Source: Chitinimonas sp. BJB300
GTDB taxonomy: Bacteria; Pseudomonadota; Gammaproteobacteria; Burkholderiales; Chitinimonadaceae
Reading direction: 5' to 3'
Assembly (NCBI RefSeq): GCF_002735695.1
Contig: NZ_PDZH01000005.1
Location: 1 to 64,000, forward strand
Length of the DNA stretch: 64,000 nucleotides
A program made the position numbers and the translations under genes. A model generated the notes under the pieces. It saw only the letters and a program-made list of their open reading frames with translations. It ran no database searches and was not told the DNA's origin. Shown in pieces: positions 53,090-62,034 of the stretch (its first letter is position 1; every line of letters begins with the position of its first letter).

Positions 53090-54235
53090 ATGATCACCTG
53101 TATAGAAGACCTGCGCGTCCTGGCCGAAAAACGTGTGCCACGCATGTTCTATGACTATGCCGATTCAGGCTCGTGGACAGAAAGTACCTATCGGGCGAAT
53201 CAGGGTGACTTTCAGGCCATCAAACTACGCCAGCGGGTGGCGGTTGATATGCGTAATCGCAACTTACGCACAAAAATGGTTGGCATGGATGTCGCGATGC
53301 CAGTGGCGCTGGCCCCTACTGGGTTAGCGGGTATGCAACATGCCGATGGTGAGATATTGGCGGCAAAGGCAGCCGAGAAATTTGGCGTGCCCTTCACCCT
53401 TTCAACCATGAGTATCTGTTCCCTGGAAGATGTGGCGGCGCATACAACAGCGCCATTCTGGTTTCAACTCTATGTGATGCGGGACCGTGCTTTTATCGAG
53501 GCCTTGATCGAACGGGCTGGTGCGGCTGGGTGCAGCGCTTTGGTGCTGACGATGGATTTGCAGATACTTGGGCAGCGGCACAAAGACCTTAAGAATGGGC
53601 TCTCCGCGCCGCCCAAACCAACCGTGAGGAACATCCTCAACCTGATGTCCAAGCCGCGTTGGTGCATGGGCATGCTGGGTACACGGCGTTACGGTTTCGG
53701 CAATATCGTTGGCCATGCAAAAGGCGTGGGTGATTTGTCCTCGTTGAGTGTCTGGACTGCCGAGCAGTTCGACCCTGGCCTGAGTTGGGCCGACGTAGAG
53801 TGGATCAAGCAGCGTTGGGGTGGCAAGCTTATTCTCAAAGGCATTATGGATGTTGAAGACGCCCGCCTGGCGGCCCGCTGCGGAGTGGATGCTTTGATTG
53901 TTTCGAACCATGGCGGCAGACAACTTGATGGCGCCCCATCAAGCATCAGCGCATTGCCTGCGATTGTTAACGCGGTCGGTAAGGATGTCGAGGTATGGCT
54001 CGATAGCGGTATTCGGTCTGGTCAGGATGTGCTCAAAGCCATGGCGCTGGGGGCGAAAGGCACGATGATAGGTCGTGCCTTCCTATATGGCCTGGGCGCA
54101 ATGGGGGAAGCCGGTGTAACACACACCCTCGAAGTCATCGCGCGTGAGCTGGATTTGAGCATGGCATTTTGCGGCCGCACCGACATTCGCAAGGTGGATC
54201 GTGGGATATTGCTGCCGGGCAGCTATCCAACCTAA
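53090..54235 (+). CDS. lldD: L-lactate dehydrogenase (FMN, quinone-linked) family protein
   Basis: A 381-residue FMN alpha-hydroxy-acid dehydrogenase that oxidises L-lactate to pyruvate and passes electrons to the respiratory chain. Markers: RVPRMFYDYADSGSWTE, ALAPTGLAGMQHADGE, LVLTMDLQILGQRHKDLKNG, LILKGIMDVEDARLA and the catalytic His/Arg in VSNHGGRQLDGAPSS. The start at 53090 has AAGGAG six bases upstream; the frame goes on to 53072. Related enzymes use other 2-hydroxy acids, so lactate is likely but not certain. TAA stop is the target site of repeat B5. Confidence 0.92.
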   Translation: MITCIEDLRVLAEKRVPRMFYDYADSGSWTESTYRANQGDFQAIKLRQRVAVDMRNRNLRTKMVGMDVAMPVALAPTGLAGMQHADGEILAAKAAEKFGVPFTLSTMSICSLEDVAAHTTAPFWFQLYVMRDRAFIEALIERAGAAGCSALVLTMDLQILGQRHKDLKNGLSAPPKPTVRNILNLMSKPRWCMGMLGTRRYGFGNIVGHAKGVGDLSSLSVWTAEQFDPGLSWADVEWIKQRWGGKLILKGIMDVEDARLAARCGVDALIVSNHGGRQLDGAPSSISALPAIVNAVGKDVEVWLDSGIRSGQDVLKAMALGAKGTMIGRAFLYGLGAMGEAGVTHTLEVIARELDLSMAFCGRTDIRKVDRGILLPGSYPT

Positions 54236-54375
54236 GCACCTGTCTACAGCCTCGCGAGCTAGGGCAAGATAAGGCGAAAACAGCCGGGAAAGCAGAGTTA
54301 AAAAGTGGTAAATGAGCACTCCGAGGATGTTTTCAATGCTGTATTGCCGATGCGCAGCAGACTTTGGACAGCTTC
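54236..54375 (-). repeat. Family-B MITE-like element (B5)
   Basis: A 140-bp copy, reversed relative to B3. Ends GCACCTGTCTACAGCCTCG and AGACTTTGGACAGCTTC; TAA on both sides (54233-54235 and 54376-54378). The left TAA is the stop codon of lldD. Confidence 0.9.
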
Positions 54376-54390
54376 TAAGGCTGGACGTAC

Positions 54391-54654
54391 TTAATTGGTT
54401 ACATCATCGGGTTTGTTCTTGGCTTGCTTGGCCATATCGCGCAGGCATTTTCCATACAAGCCCTCCACTTTCTCGCGGGCCCATGGCGTGCGACGCAGAA
54501 ATGTCAGGCTGGACTTGATGGTCGGGTCGGCTTGGAAGCAGCGAATCTCGATGCGTTGGCCCAATTCCTTCCAGCCATAAAACTCTACCAACGTGGTGAG
54601 CATCTTTTCCAGCGTGACGCCATGGCTGGGGTTCTTGGCTTGCGGGCTGATCAT
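54391..54654 (-). CDS. VF530 (DUF2132) family DNA-binding-like small protein
   Basis: An 87-residue protein matching the VF530 family (NPSHGVTLEKMLTTLVEFYGWKELGQRIEIRCFQADPTIKSSLTFLRRTPWAREKVE in part). The family has a small helical fold related to DNA-binding domains and no known function. The start at 54654 has AAGGA six bases upstream; the frame extends to 54708, which is inside repeat B6. The gene sits between two B elements. Confidence 0.88.
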   Translation of the reverse strand: MISPQAKNPSHGVTLEKMLTTLVEFYGWKELGQRIEIRCFQADPTIKSSLTFLRRTPWAREKVEGLYGKCLRDMAKQAKNKPDDVTN

Positions 54655-54686
54655 GCGAAATCCTTCTTGATAGGCCCCTATTCTAA

Positions 54687-54832
54687 GAATCTGTTCAAGA
54701 ACTGTCACGAGCAGGCGTCAGCAATACGGCGTTGAAGACACCATCGGAATGCTCATTCACTACCTGTAAACGCTGCTTTCTCAATTGCTTTCGCCGTGTC
54801 TTGCCCTGGTTCGCGAGACTTGAAACAGGTTC
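54687..54832 (+). repeat. Family-B MITE-like element (B6)
   Basis: A 146-bp divergent copy, ends GAATCTGTTCAAGAACTGTC and GAGACTTGAAACAGGTTC, flanked by TAA and CAA. The first 20 bases are partly A-like (CACGAGCAGGCGTCAGCA), the rest B-like. It lies just upstream of the VF530 gene and may supply part of its leader. Confidence 0.85.
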
Positions 54833-55058
54833 CAAGCGTTGTCATGTCTTGCTGGGTATAGGGAAAATGGCAAAGGCATGTTGGCGAATAGCCACGGCCC
54901 TATCGGATGCTGTTGACATTGGGGACGTGCATCGCGTCTGCTAGACCCTTTCTCAGCCCCAGGCATGGCTCTGGGTAAGCCTTTGCGGCTTTATGAGGAA
55001 AGCCAAGTGGCAGGGCAGGATAGTCTTACCTTTGTGATCATAATAACCAGGAGTTGAT

Positions 55059-56147
55059 ATGCGTTTCTTTGCACGCCGAGGTTTGGCTATGGTTCTGTTG
55101 GCAGCTGTGCTTACCCCTTGCTTTGCTGCTGATCTGCAACTCTATAACTGGGGGGATTATTTGTCCCAGGAAGCAATCAAGCGTTTCGAAGCTCAGTGTA
55201 GCTGTCGAGTGGTTCAAACCACCTACGGCACCATGGACGAGATGCTGGAGAATGTTGCTGAAAAGGGCAAGGTTTTCGATGTGATGGTGCCATCGAATTA
55301 CGCCGTTGCCTCCCTGGCGAAAAAGGGATTATTGCAGCCGCTGGATCGCAGCAAGATCACCCGCATGAATAATGTAGCGAAAGCCTTCGCCAATCCAGCC
55401 TACGACCCGAACAATCGCTACAGCGTACCTTATGCGTTTACGTCGACTTTGCTTGGTTACAACGTAGACAAGATGCGTGAGCTGGGGATCGATACCAGTA
55501 GCTACAAAGCGCTGTTTGATCCGGAATCCCTTGCAAAGTTGATGGGCAGGGTATTCGTCATCAACGATTCGCGTGAGGTAATTGCTGCGGCGCTGGTTTA
55601 CAACGGTTTTTCACCGAACAGTACTGATCCTGCAGAGCTTACCGCCGCCAAAGCCAGCATTGAGTTGGCCAAGCCTTATTGGGCTGGTATGAGCTTCAGC
55701 AGCCCTTTGGCCAACCAGACCTTTGGCGAAGAGCTCGCGTTGGGCAATATCTGGATTGCGTTGGGCTTCTCCAGTGATTTCTTCATTGCTCAGTCCAACC
55801 CCAAGGCAGCGCGACGCCATATCAAGATCGAATACCGTTATCAGCAGGAAGGTAACGTATTGGGTGTGGACAATCTGGTGATCCACCGCAAGTCGGCGAA
55901 CCAGGAACTGGCTCATCAGTTCATCAACTTCATGCTCGACGGCAAAAACTCGGCAGCGCTGACGAACGAAATCGGATCGGGCAACCCTAACGAGGCTGCC
56001 AAATCTTATGTACGGCAAGAGTTACGTAGCAGCCAGGCTATTTTTCCATCTCCTGCTGCAGCTAAGAGTTTGCGCCAGCTCACTGCATGGGACAGCAATG
56101 TGCAAAAAGCCTTTGATGCGTGGTGGGTGAAGTTGAAAGGCGGTTAA
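55059..56147 (+). CDS. Polyamine ABC transporter periplasmic binding protein (PotD/PotF family)
   Basis: A 362-residue exported binding protein. A signal peptide (1-24) precedes ADLQLYNWGDYLSQEAIKRFEAQ, and AEKGKVFDVMVPSNYAVASLAKKGLLQPLD shows the polyamine-binding Asp/Trp framework. Residues such as VPYAFTSTLLGYNVDKM continue the match. It would deliver spermidine or putrescine to a membrane transporter, but no potABC genes are near, so it may be an orphan or have a sensing role. A DUF1835 gene follows after 37 bp. Confidence 0.9.
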   Translation: MRFFARRGLAMVLLAAVLTPCFAADLQLYNWGDYLSQEAIKRFEAQCSCRVVQTTYGTMDEMLENVAEKGKVFDVMVPSNYAVASLAKKGLLQPLDRSKITRMNNVAKAFANPAYDPNNRYSVPYAFTSTLLGYNVDKMRELGIDTSSYKALFDPESLAKLMGRVFVINDSREVIAAALVYNGFSPNSTDPAELTAAKASIELAKPYWAGMSFSSPLANQTFGEELALGNIWIALGFSSDFFIAQSNPKAARRHIKIEYRYQQEGNVLGVDNLVIHRKSANQELAHQFINFMLDGKNSAALTNEIGSGNPNEAAKSYVRQELRSSQAIFPSPAAAKSLRQLTAWDSNVQKAFDAWWVKLKGG

Positions 56148-56184
56148 TGTGATGTCGACAAAGTTGGTTGGTTAGGAACGCATT

Positions 56185-56991
56185 ATGGATTTGCATTTGG
56201 TTACATCGCCCAGTGCTGCTGGGGGGCTTCAACAAGCGATCAAGCGGCGTCTCATAACAGGCACCGTGTTTTGCGTGGGGGATTCCTTCGACCTTGGACC
56301 GCTTGACGATGGCCATGAACGAATGCGTTTTTGGCATGCCCTCCAGCAAGAATGCTACGGAGAGGAGATTGGGCAAGTGTGGTACCCGGCATTTGGCGAG
56401 ATGGGGAGTGATCCCGATGACAGCTTTGCTGTGTGGCGAGCGCTAAGGCAGCGGCTTGAGCAGGATAAACCGACACGCTTGCTGATCTGGGCGAGTGGCA
56501 GCGGCTCGGACTATGTGTTCCTGCGTATGGCGTGTCATTGGCTGGGTGGATGCCAAGTGCCATTGGTGCATGTGCCGGTCCCACCACGGGATGGGTATCA
56601 CGCAGTGGCGGTGCATGAGGCAAGTGGGTTGGCAGCTTTTTTACCCCATGCAGCGGCGTTGTCCCGAATGGTTGTTGACGATTGGGCGCAGGAGTTTCAG
56701 TCGATTGCAGCACGACCAGTGCAATTACGCGAGTGTAACGACGAGGGTGAACTGGTATTCCGGGATACGTCTGTCCATGACCAGTTATTGCTGGATGCTT
56801 GTGCGAGGGAATGGCGTGTCGCTGTGCGGGTGGTTGGCGATGCTATGGGGCACTGCGACCCTCGGAATGGGCTGAGCGATGTCTTCTTGAGTTCTCGTCT
56901 GCAGCATTTGATTGCAACAGGGCAAGTGGAAGCTGATAGTTCACCGACACCCCTCCGCCATTTTCGCGTAAGGCTTGCACCTGCATCGTAA
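56185..56991 (+). CDS. DUF1835/DUF3658 domain protein
   Basis: A 268-residue cytosolic protein. The N-terminal DUF1835 part (about 1-125) has LHLVTSPSAAGGLQQAIKR, VFCVGDSFDLGPLDD and RLLIWASGSGSDYVFLRMACHWL. The C-terminal DUF3658 part (about 150-262) includes VHDQLLLDACAREWRVAVRVVGDAMG. Members are sometimes found near regulators, but no activity is known. It ends with a strong terminator. Confidence 0.85.
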   Translation: MDLHLVTSPSAAGGLQQAIKRRLITGTVFCVGDSFDLGPLDDGHERMRFWHALQQECYGEEIGQVWYPAFGEMGSDPDDSFAVWRALRQRLEQDKPTRLLIWASGSGSDYVFLRMACHWLGGCQVPLVHVPVPPRDGYHAVAVHEASGLAAFLPHAAALSRMVVDDWAQEFQSIAARPVQLRECNDEGELVFRDTSVHDQLLLDACAREWRVAVRVVGDAMGHCDPRNGLSDVFLSSRLQHLIATGQVEADSSPTPLRHFRVRLAPAS

Positions 56992-57021
56992 GTACAGGGG
57001 CCAAGCCAGGTAAAAGATGTA

Positions 57022-57061
57022 AAAAGCGCCCTGCTTGCGTTTACGAAAGCAGGGCGCTTTT
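57022..57061. terminator. Bidirectional terminator
   Basis: A perfect 15-bp stem AAAAGCGCCCTGCTT / AAGCAGGGCGCTTTT between the DUF1835 gene and the converging acylase gene. Confidence 0.92.
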
Positions 57062-57069
57062 AAATGCGC

Positions 57070-59442
57070 TTATTCGCGCAGCGAGATTTTGCTGCCTATC
57101 GTGGCGGCCGCAATATCTGCCGCCTTGAAAGGCAATGTCACCCATCGCCCGCTGCTGTAGACCGCGGTTTGGTCGCTGTAGTAGGGCGATGCGGGATTGG
57201 TAGATTGAGAGTAGGTGAGAATGCCGCGGGCGACTGGTCCATTGCCGTCGAAGGTAACCGCCTGAATATAGCTGCTGCCGTAAACGATGGGTGTGTAGCC
57301 GACTGGAGTAAGGCCTGCTGCGGGTGTCATTTTGTTGAAGGTGCCTTCAAACTCATCGCCGCCATCAAGGGGAAGCTTGAGCGAAGCAGCGCCAACATAC
57401 TGGATGCTTCGCAGGGGGGCCGATAGGGCGATGTTGTTGGCAGCCAGTTTTTCTACACTGTCTGCCAACATGCGCAGTAGTGCAGTACTGACAGTAGCAT
57501 CTGTGCTGTTGAGACCGCGTGGTGTACGAATTGGATCTGCTGGGGCGAAAGGCGTTGTCCATAGATTTGGCAGGTTGCGCGCGCTGCGCCAGAACTCACG
57601 AAATACAGGTACCCCTACCGCATCGAAATTCATGCGTTTGCTCCAGGCCGCCAAGGTATTGCATGCTTCGGTGAGGTTGACGCTGTTACCGCTGGTGGCG
57701 GTGGAAATAGGATTGGCGCGGCACAGGTTGACAAGACTATCCGTTAGCAATTCGGCCGAGTAACTGCGTGCATCAAAAAAGACTTCTTCAAGATTACCCA
57801 GGTTGAATCGATTGCCGACCTTACCGTCGTTACCAGTCAATCGGTCGGTAATCTGCGTGAAAGCCATGCGGGTGCGATGTGATTGTTCCTTGGTGCTGTC
57901 CCCAATGATGAGGGGTAGATTGTCGTTGAGCTGGTTGGGGTTGGCCAGCCAGGCGCTTTCATTGCTGTTTGCTACATAGTCATTGCGGATCATTGCGGGC
58001 ATCTGCCCTGCTGGGTAGTTTGGGCGGTTTGTGTTGGGGTCTACATCCCATTCGCAGTTGCGCGTACTGCCATCGAGCACAAATAGTCGTTTGGATAAAA
58101 ACGCCTGAGCAAGGGGCGAGGTAGCGCAGCTCGCTAGCTTGGTTTTGGTTACATAGGGCGTTGCCGAGATATCGGCATACAGAGCTTTCCCGTTACGATC
58201 TGCCGCGATGGTGTTGACCCAGGGCAAACCATTGATGCCGAGCAATGCTTGCTTGATGTCATCCACCGATTTCGCCTGCGACATGCGTAGCCATTGTTCG
58301 ATCAGGCGGCTGTTCTCAAGATTGACGTCCTTAATGGCAAAGGCTTTGGTGTTCGTCCAGCCCAGGCCCGGTGCAACCAATATGGGGCCATGGTGTGACG
58401 CATATAGCTGTCGGGTGCGCGTTTCCAGGCTGCCATCGGGCCGTAGTACTTCCACGCTGACCGTCTTTTGCAGCAATGGTTTGACTACGCCGTCGAACAC
58501 ATAGTTGGTTCCATTTTGCAGCGTCAGTTCAAACAAGGTGAAGCGGCGGCCGGTAGAGACGGTGTGGCTCCAGGCAATGTCTTTGTTGAAGCCGATGTTC
58601 ACCAGTGGGAAGCCGCCCAACGATGCCCCCATGACATCGAATTGGCCGGGTACGGTCAGGTGCATCTGATAAAAGCGATTGGTGGTGGACCAAGGAAAGT
58701 GTGGGTTGCCTAGTAGCAAGCCGCTGCCGTTCTCGGTGGCATCGCTACCCAAGCCATAGGCGTTGCTACCCAGTTGTGGCCCTGAATTGAGGGCGCGATC
58801 GAACAGGTTCGCCGTTGCTGCAGGGCTTAACGCCATCTTGGCTTTGGAGAGGGGCGCTGCGGTAGGCGGAGCGGCTTGGGCAATGGCGGTGACGTAGTTA
58901 CTTAGGCCCGACAAAATGGCTTTATCAGACATCAGCCGATACATGTCGAGGCGCGACATCGGCTTTACCCAGGCGGCGTTGTCGCAGCTTGTTGCTACCG
59001 CACTGGTGCGGTCACGCAAAAAGCGGTTATAGCCGGCTACATAACCATCGAGCATTTGCTGTGCAGGGTCAGATAGATTGGCATAGATGGCTGTCAGGCT
59101 TGCCTCATCCAAAACATGGTGGAAGAAGAAATCGTTGTCCAGGTTGGTGATGGTGGATCCTGGTTGTATGGGGAGGTCCGGGCCAAGGTATTTGGAGCGC
59201 TCGCCTCTTACCGTAAGCAACTGGTCAGCCAACAGGCAGAGATTGTCCTGGGCGTAGGCATAGGCCACCCCGTAGGCTGCACCACCGATGGTGCTGGCCT
59301 CGATATGCGGTACGCCGTAGCTCGTGCGCGTGATGGAGAGGTCGTACTTTAGGGCTGTGGCGTTATTGCCAAAGCTGCAGCAACCAATGGCGGTTAACAG
59401 TAAGGTGGAACAAATGGGGATAACGGGGTGCTGCGGATGCAT
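57070..59442 (-). CDS. Penicillin-acylase-family N-terminal nucleophile hydrolase
   Basis: A 790-residue secreted Ntn-hydrolase precursor. A signal peptide (about 1-30) precedes the alpha chain. Autocleavage should occur at Gly225-Ser226 in QLGSNAYGLGS, freeing Ser226 as the nucleophile. The beta chain follows, with NIGFNKDIAWSHTVSTGRRFTLFELTL as the next conserved block. The group includes AHL acylases (PvdQ, QuiP), aculeacin acylase and cephalosporin acylases. Since a luxI/luxR pair lies in the window, AHL breakdown is a natural guess, but the substrate is not proven by sequence. Confidence 0.9.
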   Translation of the reverse strand: MHPQHPVIPICSTLLLTAIGCCSFGNNATALKYDLSITRTSYGVPHIEASTIGGAAYGVAYAYAQDNLCLLADQLLTVRGERSKYLGPDLPIQPGSTITNLDNDFFFHHVLDEASLTAIYANLSDPAQQMLDGYVAGYNRFLRDRTSAVATSCDNAAWVKPMSRLDMYRLMSDKAILSGLSNYVTAIAQAAPPTAAPLSKAKMALSPAATANLFDRALNSGPQLGSNAYGLGSDATENGSGLLLGNPHFPWSTTNRFYQMHLTVPGQFDVMGASLGGFPLVNIGFNKDIAWSHTVSTGRRFTLFELTLQNGTNYVFDGVVKPLLQKTVSVEVLRPDGSLETRTRQLYASHHGPILVAPGLGWTNTKAFAIKDVNLENSRLIEQWLRMSQAKSVDDIKQALLGINGLPWVNTIAADRNGKALYADISATPYVTKTKLASCATSPLAQAFLSKRLFVLDGSTRNCEWDVDPNTNRPNYPAGQMPAMIRNDYVANSNESAWLANPNQLNDNLPLIIGDSTKEQSHRTRMAFTQITDRLTGNDGKVGNRFNLGNLEEVFFDARSYSAELLTDSLVNLCRANPISTATSGNSVNLTEACNTLAAWSKRMNFDAVGVPVFREFWRSARNLPNLWTTPFAPADPIRTPRGLNSTDATVSTALLRMLADSVEKLAANNIALSAPLRSIQYVGAASLKLPLDGGDEFEGTFNKMTPAAGLTPVGYTPIVYGSSYIQAVTFDGNGPVARGILTYSQSTNPASPYYSDQTAVYSSGRWVTLPFKAADIAAATIGSKISLRE

Positions 59443-59677
59443 AGCATTTCCTTTTTATTGTTTGAATGGGGATTGTGTGAACCGCATTGGGGTAGGCCAC
59501 GTAAGGGCTGCACAGTCGAAGGCATCATAGCTTTGTCGTCATCCCGTCACCCTTGGTAACGCCAAGGCATGGTGTTTAGGTGCGTAGATGTTGCACTCGG
59601 TATTGTTTTGGTTGTTTTAACTGGAGGCTGGGCGATATGTGTAAGCTTCTGTGCCCATCCAACGCTTGTTATCTACC

Positions 59678-60577
59678 ATGCCCCGTCGTCCGCCCCCTCT
59701 TCCCAACCGCGATGGTGTGGCTCCCAGCTTTCTTTGGCTGCCGCGCGAATCCTGGCCTGACTTGATCACATTTTTGGTTCAGCGCTTTCCGCATATGGAC
59801 GAATCCATACTGCGTGGGCGCTTGGAACGTGGAGAGCTAGTGGATGAAACCGGGCAGCGTTTGGCGGCGCAGAGCCCATTCCAGCCCGGCAGCCGTATCT
59901 GGTATTACCGTGAGGTACGCGAGGAAACACCCGTGCCGTTTGAAGAGGTGGTGCTGCACCGGGACGAGCGTTTGCTGGTGGTGGATAAGCCGCATTTTCT
60001 TTCCATTATTCCGGCGGGGCGCCACCTTAAAGAAACGCTGCTTACGCGGCTGCGACTCAAGCTCGATCTACCCGATCTGACACCCTGCCATCGACTCGAC
60101 CGTGAAACCGCTGGCGTGGTGATGTTCTGTCTGCATGCTCCCAGCCGTGGCGCCTACCAAAAGCTGTTTGAGGCCCGGGCAGTGCAGAAGACCTACGAGG
60201 CTATTGCACCGTATCGTGCCGGGTTGGATTTACCCTTGGTACATCGCAGTCGGTTGGAGGAAGGCGAGGGGTTTTTCACCATGCAGGAAGTCGCTGGCGA
60301 GCCTAACAGCGAAACGCGCATTTCACTGATGGAGCGGCGTGGTGACTGGGCGCGTTATCAATTGGAACCGCACACAGGCAAAAAGCACCAGTTGCGCGCG
60401 CACCTGACGGCGTTGGGCATCCCCATCCAAAACGACCCCTGGTACCCAACCCTGCAAACTGAGAAGGGCGATGACTTTAGCCAACCTTTACAGCTACTGG
60501 CGCGCCGGATTGAATTTCTGGATCCATTCAGTGGTACTTTGCGCAGTTTCAGTAGCCAACGCCAGTTGGCTTGGTAG
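59678..60577 (+). CDS. RluA family pseudouridine synthase
   Basis: A 299-residue RNA pseudouridine synthase. The catalytic Asp is in PCHRLDRETAGVVMFC, with LLVVDKPHFLSIIPAG before it and TGKKHQLRAHLTALGIPIQNDPWYP after it. It has an N-terminal S4-like part (about 35-75). It probably modifies uridines in 23S rRNA or tRNA; the site cannot be read from sequence. GTG at 59651 is an alternative start, but ATG 59678 is more typical. Confidence 0.88.
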   Translation: MPRRPPPLPNRDGVAPSFLWLPRESWPDLITFLVQRFPHMDESILRGRLERGELVDETGQRLAAQSPFQPGSRIWYYREVREETPVPFEEVVLHRDERLLVVDKPHFLSIIPAGRHLKETLLTRLRLKLDLPDLTPCHRLDRETAGVVMFCLHAPSRGAYQKLFEARAVQKTYEAIAPYRAGLDLPLVHRSRLEEGEGFFTMQEVAGEPNSETRISLMERRGDWARYQLEPHTGKKHQLRAHLTALGIPIQNDPWYPTLQTEKGDDFSQPLQLLARRIEFLDPFSGTLRSFSSQRQLAW

Positions 60578-60602
60578 CAACCTTGGAGCAATGGGTGCTT
60601 TA

Positions 60603-60742
60603 GAACCTGTCTAAAGTCTGCTGTGCGTCTGCAACACGGCGTTGAAAACACCCTCGGAATGCTCATTAACCACGCGTAAACTCCGCTTCCTCGGTTGCTT
60701 TCACCTTGTCTTGTCCTAGCTCTCGAGACTTTAGACAGGTTC
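60603..60742 (+). repeat. Family-B MITE-like element (B7)
   Basis: A 140-bp copy with ends GAACCTGTCTAAAGTCT and AGACTTTAGACAGGTTC: perfect 17-bp terminal inverted repeats. TTA flanks both sides (60600-60602 and 60743-60745). The right TTA is the stop codon of the diguanylate cyclase gene on the minus strand. Confidence 0.95.
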
Positions 60743-61828
60743 TTAGAAGAGTTCGATACTGCCATAGGTAGGTTCTTTAAGCACACCGGCAGCCAACAGG
60801 GCTGCGTGGCTTAGTACCTTGTTTCTCCCGGCGCGCTTGGCTTCGTACAAGGTTTGGTCGGCTCTGCTGATGATTTCGCGTGCGGAATAGTGTCCATCCA
60901 GTCGGGCATAGCCGATGCTGACGGTGAAGCGTCCTACCTGGGAAAAGTTGCTGGTTTCTATTGTTTGCCGCAGTCTTTCAAGTTGTTGGTGAATAGCAGC
61001 GGCATCATGGGTTGCGCTGATGGCGATGAACTCCTCACCACCGTAGCGATACAGCAGGTCGCCATTGCGCAGTGTCTGCTGCATCAGCCTAGCGATCAGC
61101 AGTAATACCTCATCGCCTATCGTATGGCCAAACGTATCGTTGATACGTTTGAAATGATCAATATCGATCATGGCCAGCCAATAAGTGGGTGGTTGCTTCT
61201 GATTACGTTTTTCTTCGCCTTCCGGTGTGTCGGCAGCCTGGGCATTTGCCTTGGCTGTTTCAGCAGCACTGAGGCTGATCATGATCTTATCGAGGCTCTG
61301 ATCGAGTGAGTGACGGTTCAACAACCCGGTCAGCTTGTCGCGTTGGCTTTCATCCAACAAGGTGGCGAAATTGCGGTAAACCGACAAGATACCGCGCACT
61401 AGTAGGTCTTCTGATTCATCTAGCTTATGGGCCGATTCAAAAACTAGGTAGCCGGTAATCGCATGTTTGCTGAATAACGGGTAGACGTGGGTAATGCTGT
61501 CGCCAGTGGATTGGAATGCTGGCTGTAGTGTTTCGCGTATGGTTTCTATCATCGCTTGCAATGGGTCGGGCACTGTTGCCGTGTTGCTGCTGTCTTCTAT
61601 GCTTTCCGACAGCTGGGTGCGGCTTTTGCCATCTGCACTGACTTCACGCCCAAACTGAATGGCGCGCAGGAATTCGTGGCGTTCATTAACTCGGTACAGC
61701 AGGCAGTTTGATACGCCCAACATAGGTAGCAGGGTGCGGAGCAGACTGAGTTCCAGCAGCTCGGTATCCCGTACGGCGGTTAATGAAGCCAGCCTTTTTA
61801 ATAAACCGGGCAGTTGTGAATGGGGCAT
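60743..61828 (-). CDS. GAF-GGDEF diguanylate cyclase
   Basis: A 361-residue cytosolic enzyme that makes cyclic di-GMP from GTP. A GAF-like sensor region (about 25-165) and a coiled helix lead into the GGDEF domain (about 185-345). The active-site motif is GGEEF (YRYGGEEFIAI), and an inhibitory I-site RNGD lies five residues before it, so product feedback is likely. The extra Ala/Glu/Gln-rich linker around residue 205 is unusual. TAA stop comes from the target site of repeat B7. Confidence 0.92.
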   Translation of the reverse strand: MPHSQLPGLLKRLASLTAVRDTELLELSLLRTLLPMLGVSNCLLYRVNERHEFLRAIQFGREVSADGKSRTQLSESIEDSSNTATVPDPLQAMIETIRETLQPAFQSTGDSITHVYPLFSKHAITGYLVFESAHKLDESEDLLVRGILSVYRNFATLLDESQRDKLTGLLNRHSLDQSLDKIMISLSAAETAKANAQAADTPEGEEKRNQKQPPTYWLAMIDIDHFKRINDTFGHTIGDEVLLLIARLMQQTLRNGDLLYRYGGEEFIAISATHDAAAIHQQLERLRQTIETSNFSQVGRFTVSIGYARLDGHYSAREIISRADQTLYEAKRAGRNKVLSHAALLAAGVLKEPTYGSIELF

Positions 61829-61886
61829 ATTGCTCTTATTCGGGCAGCTGACTGTGAATATAGATTAAGAGATCGATTAAAGAGAA

Positions 61887-61906
61887 AACCCCGTTGAAAC
61901 GGGGTT
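61887..61906 (-). terminator. Terminator of the DUF2846 lipoprotein gene
   Basis: On the minus strand AACCCCGT-TTCA-ACGGGGTT is followed by TTCTCTTT, about 130 bp after the lipoprotein stop codon. It is the only terminator candidate in this gap. Confidence 0.65.
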
Positions 61907-62034
61907 GAAAGCGTAAAACCGGTCGTGCACATCAATGGCGGAAGGGCACAGGGCTACTTCAGAGTCAAACCGCGCCCAGAAGCAGCCCCTCTCTAGCTGC
62001 ACGATGCTTTGCTTTGTCAGCCCTGAGCGGTTGC

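Noticed and set aside
3172-60742. CRISPR or attC-type arrays made of the repeat elements
   Set aside because: The copies are single, spaced by kilobases, have terminal inverted repeats and target duplications, and no cas or integrase genes occur.
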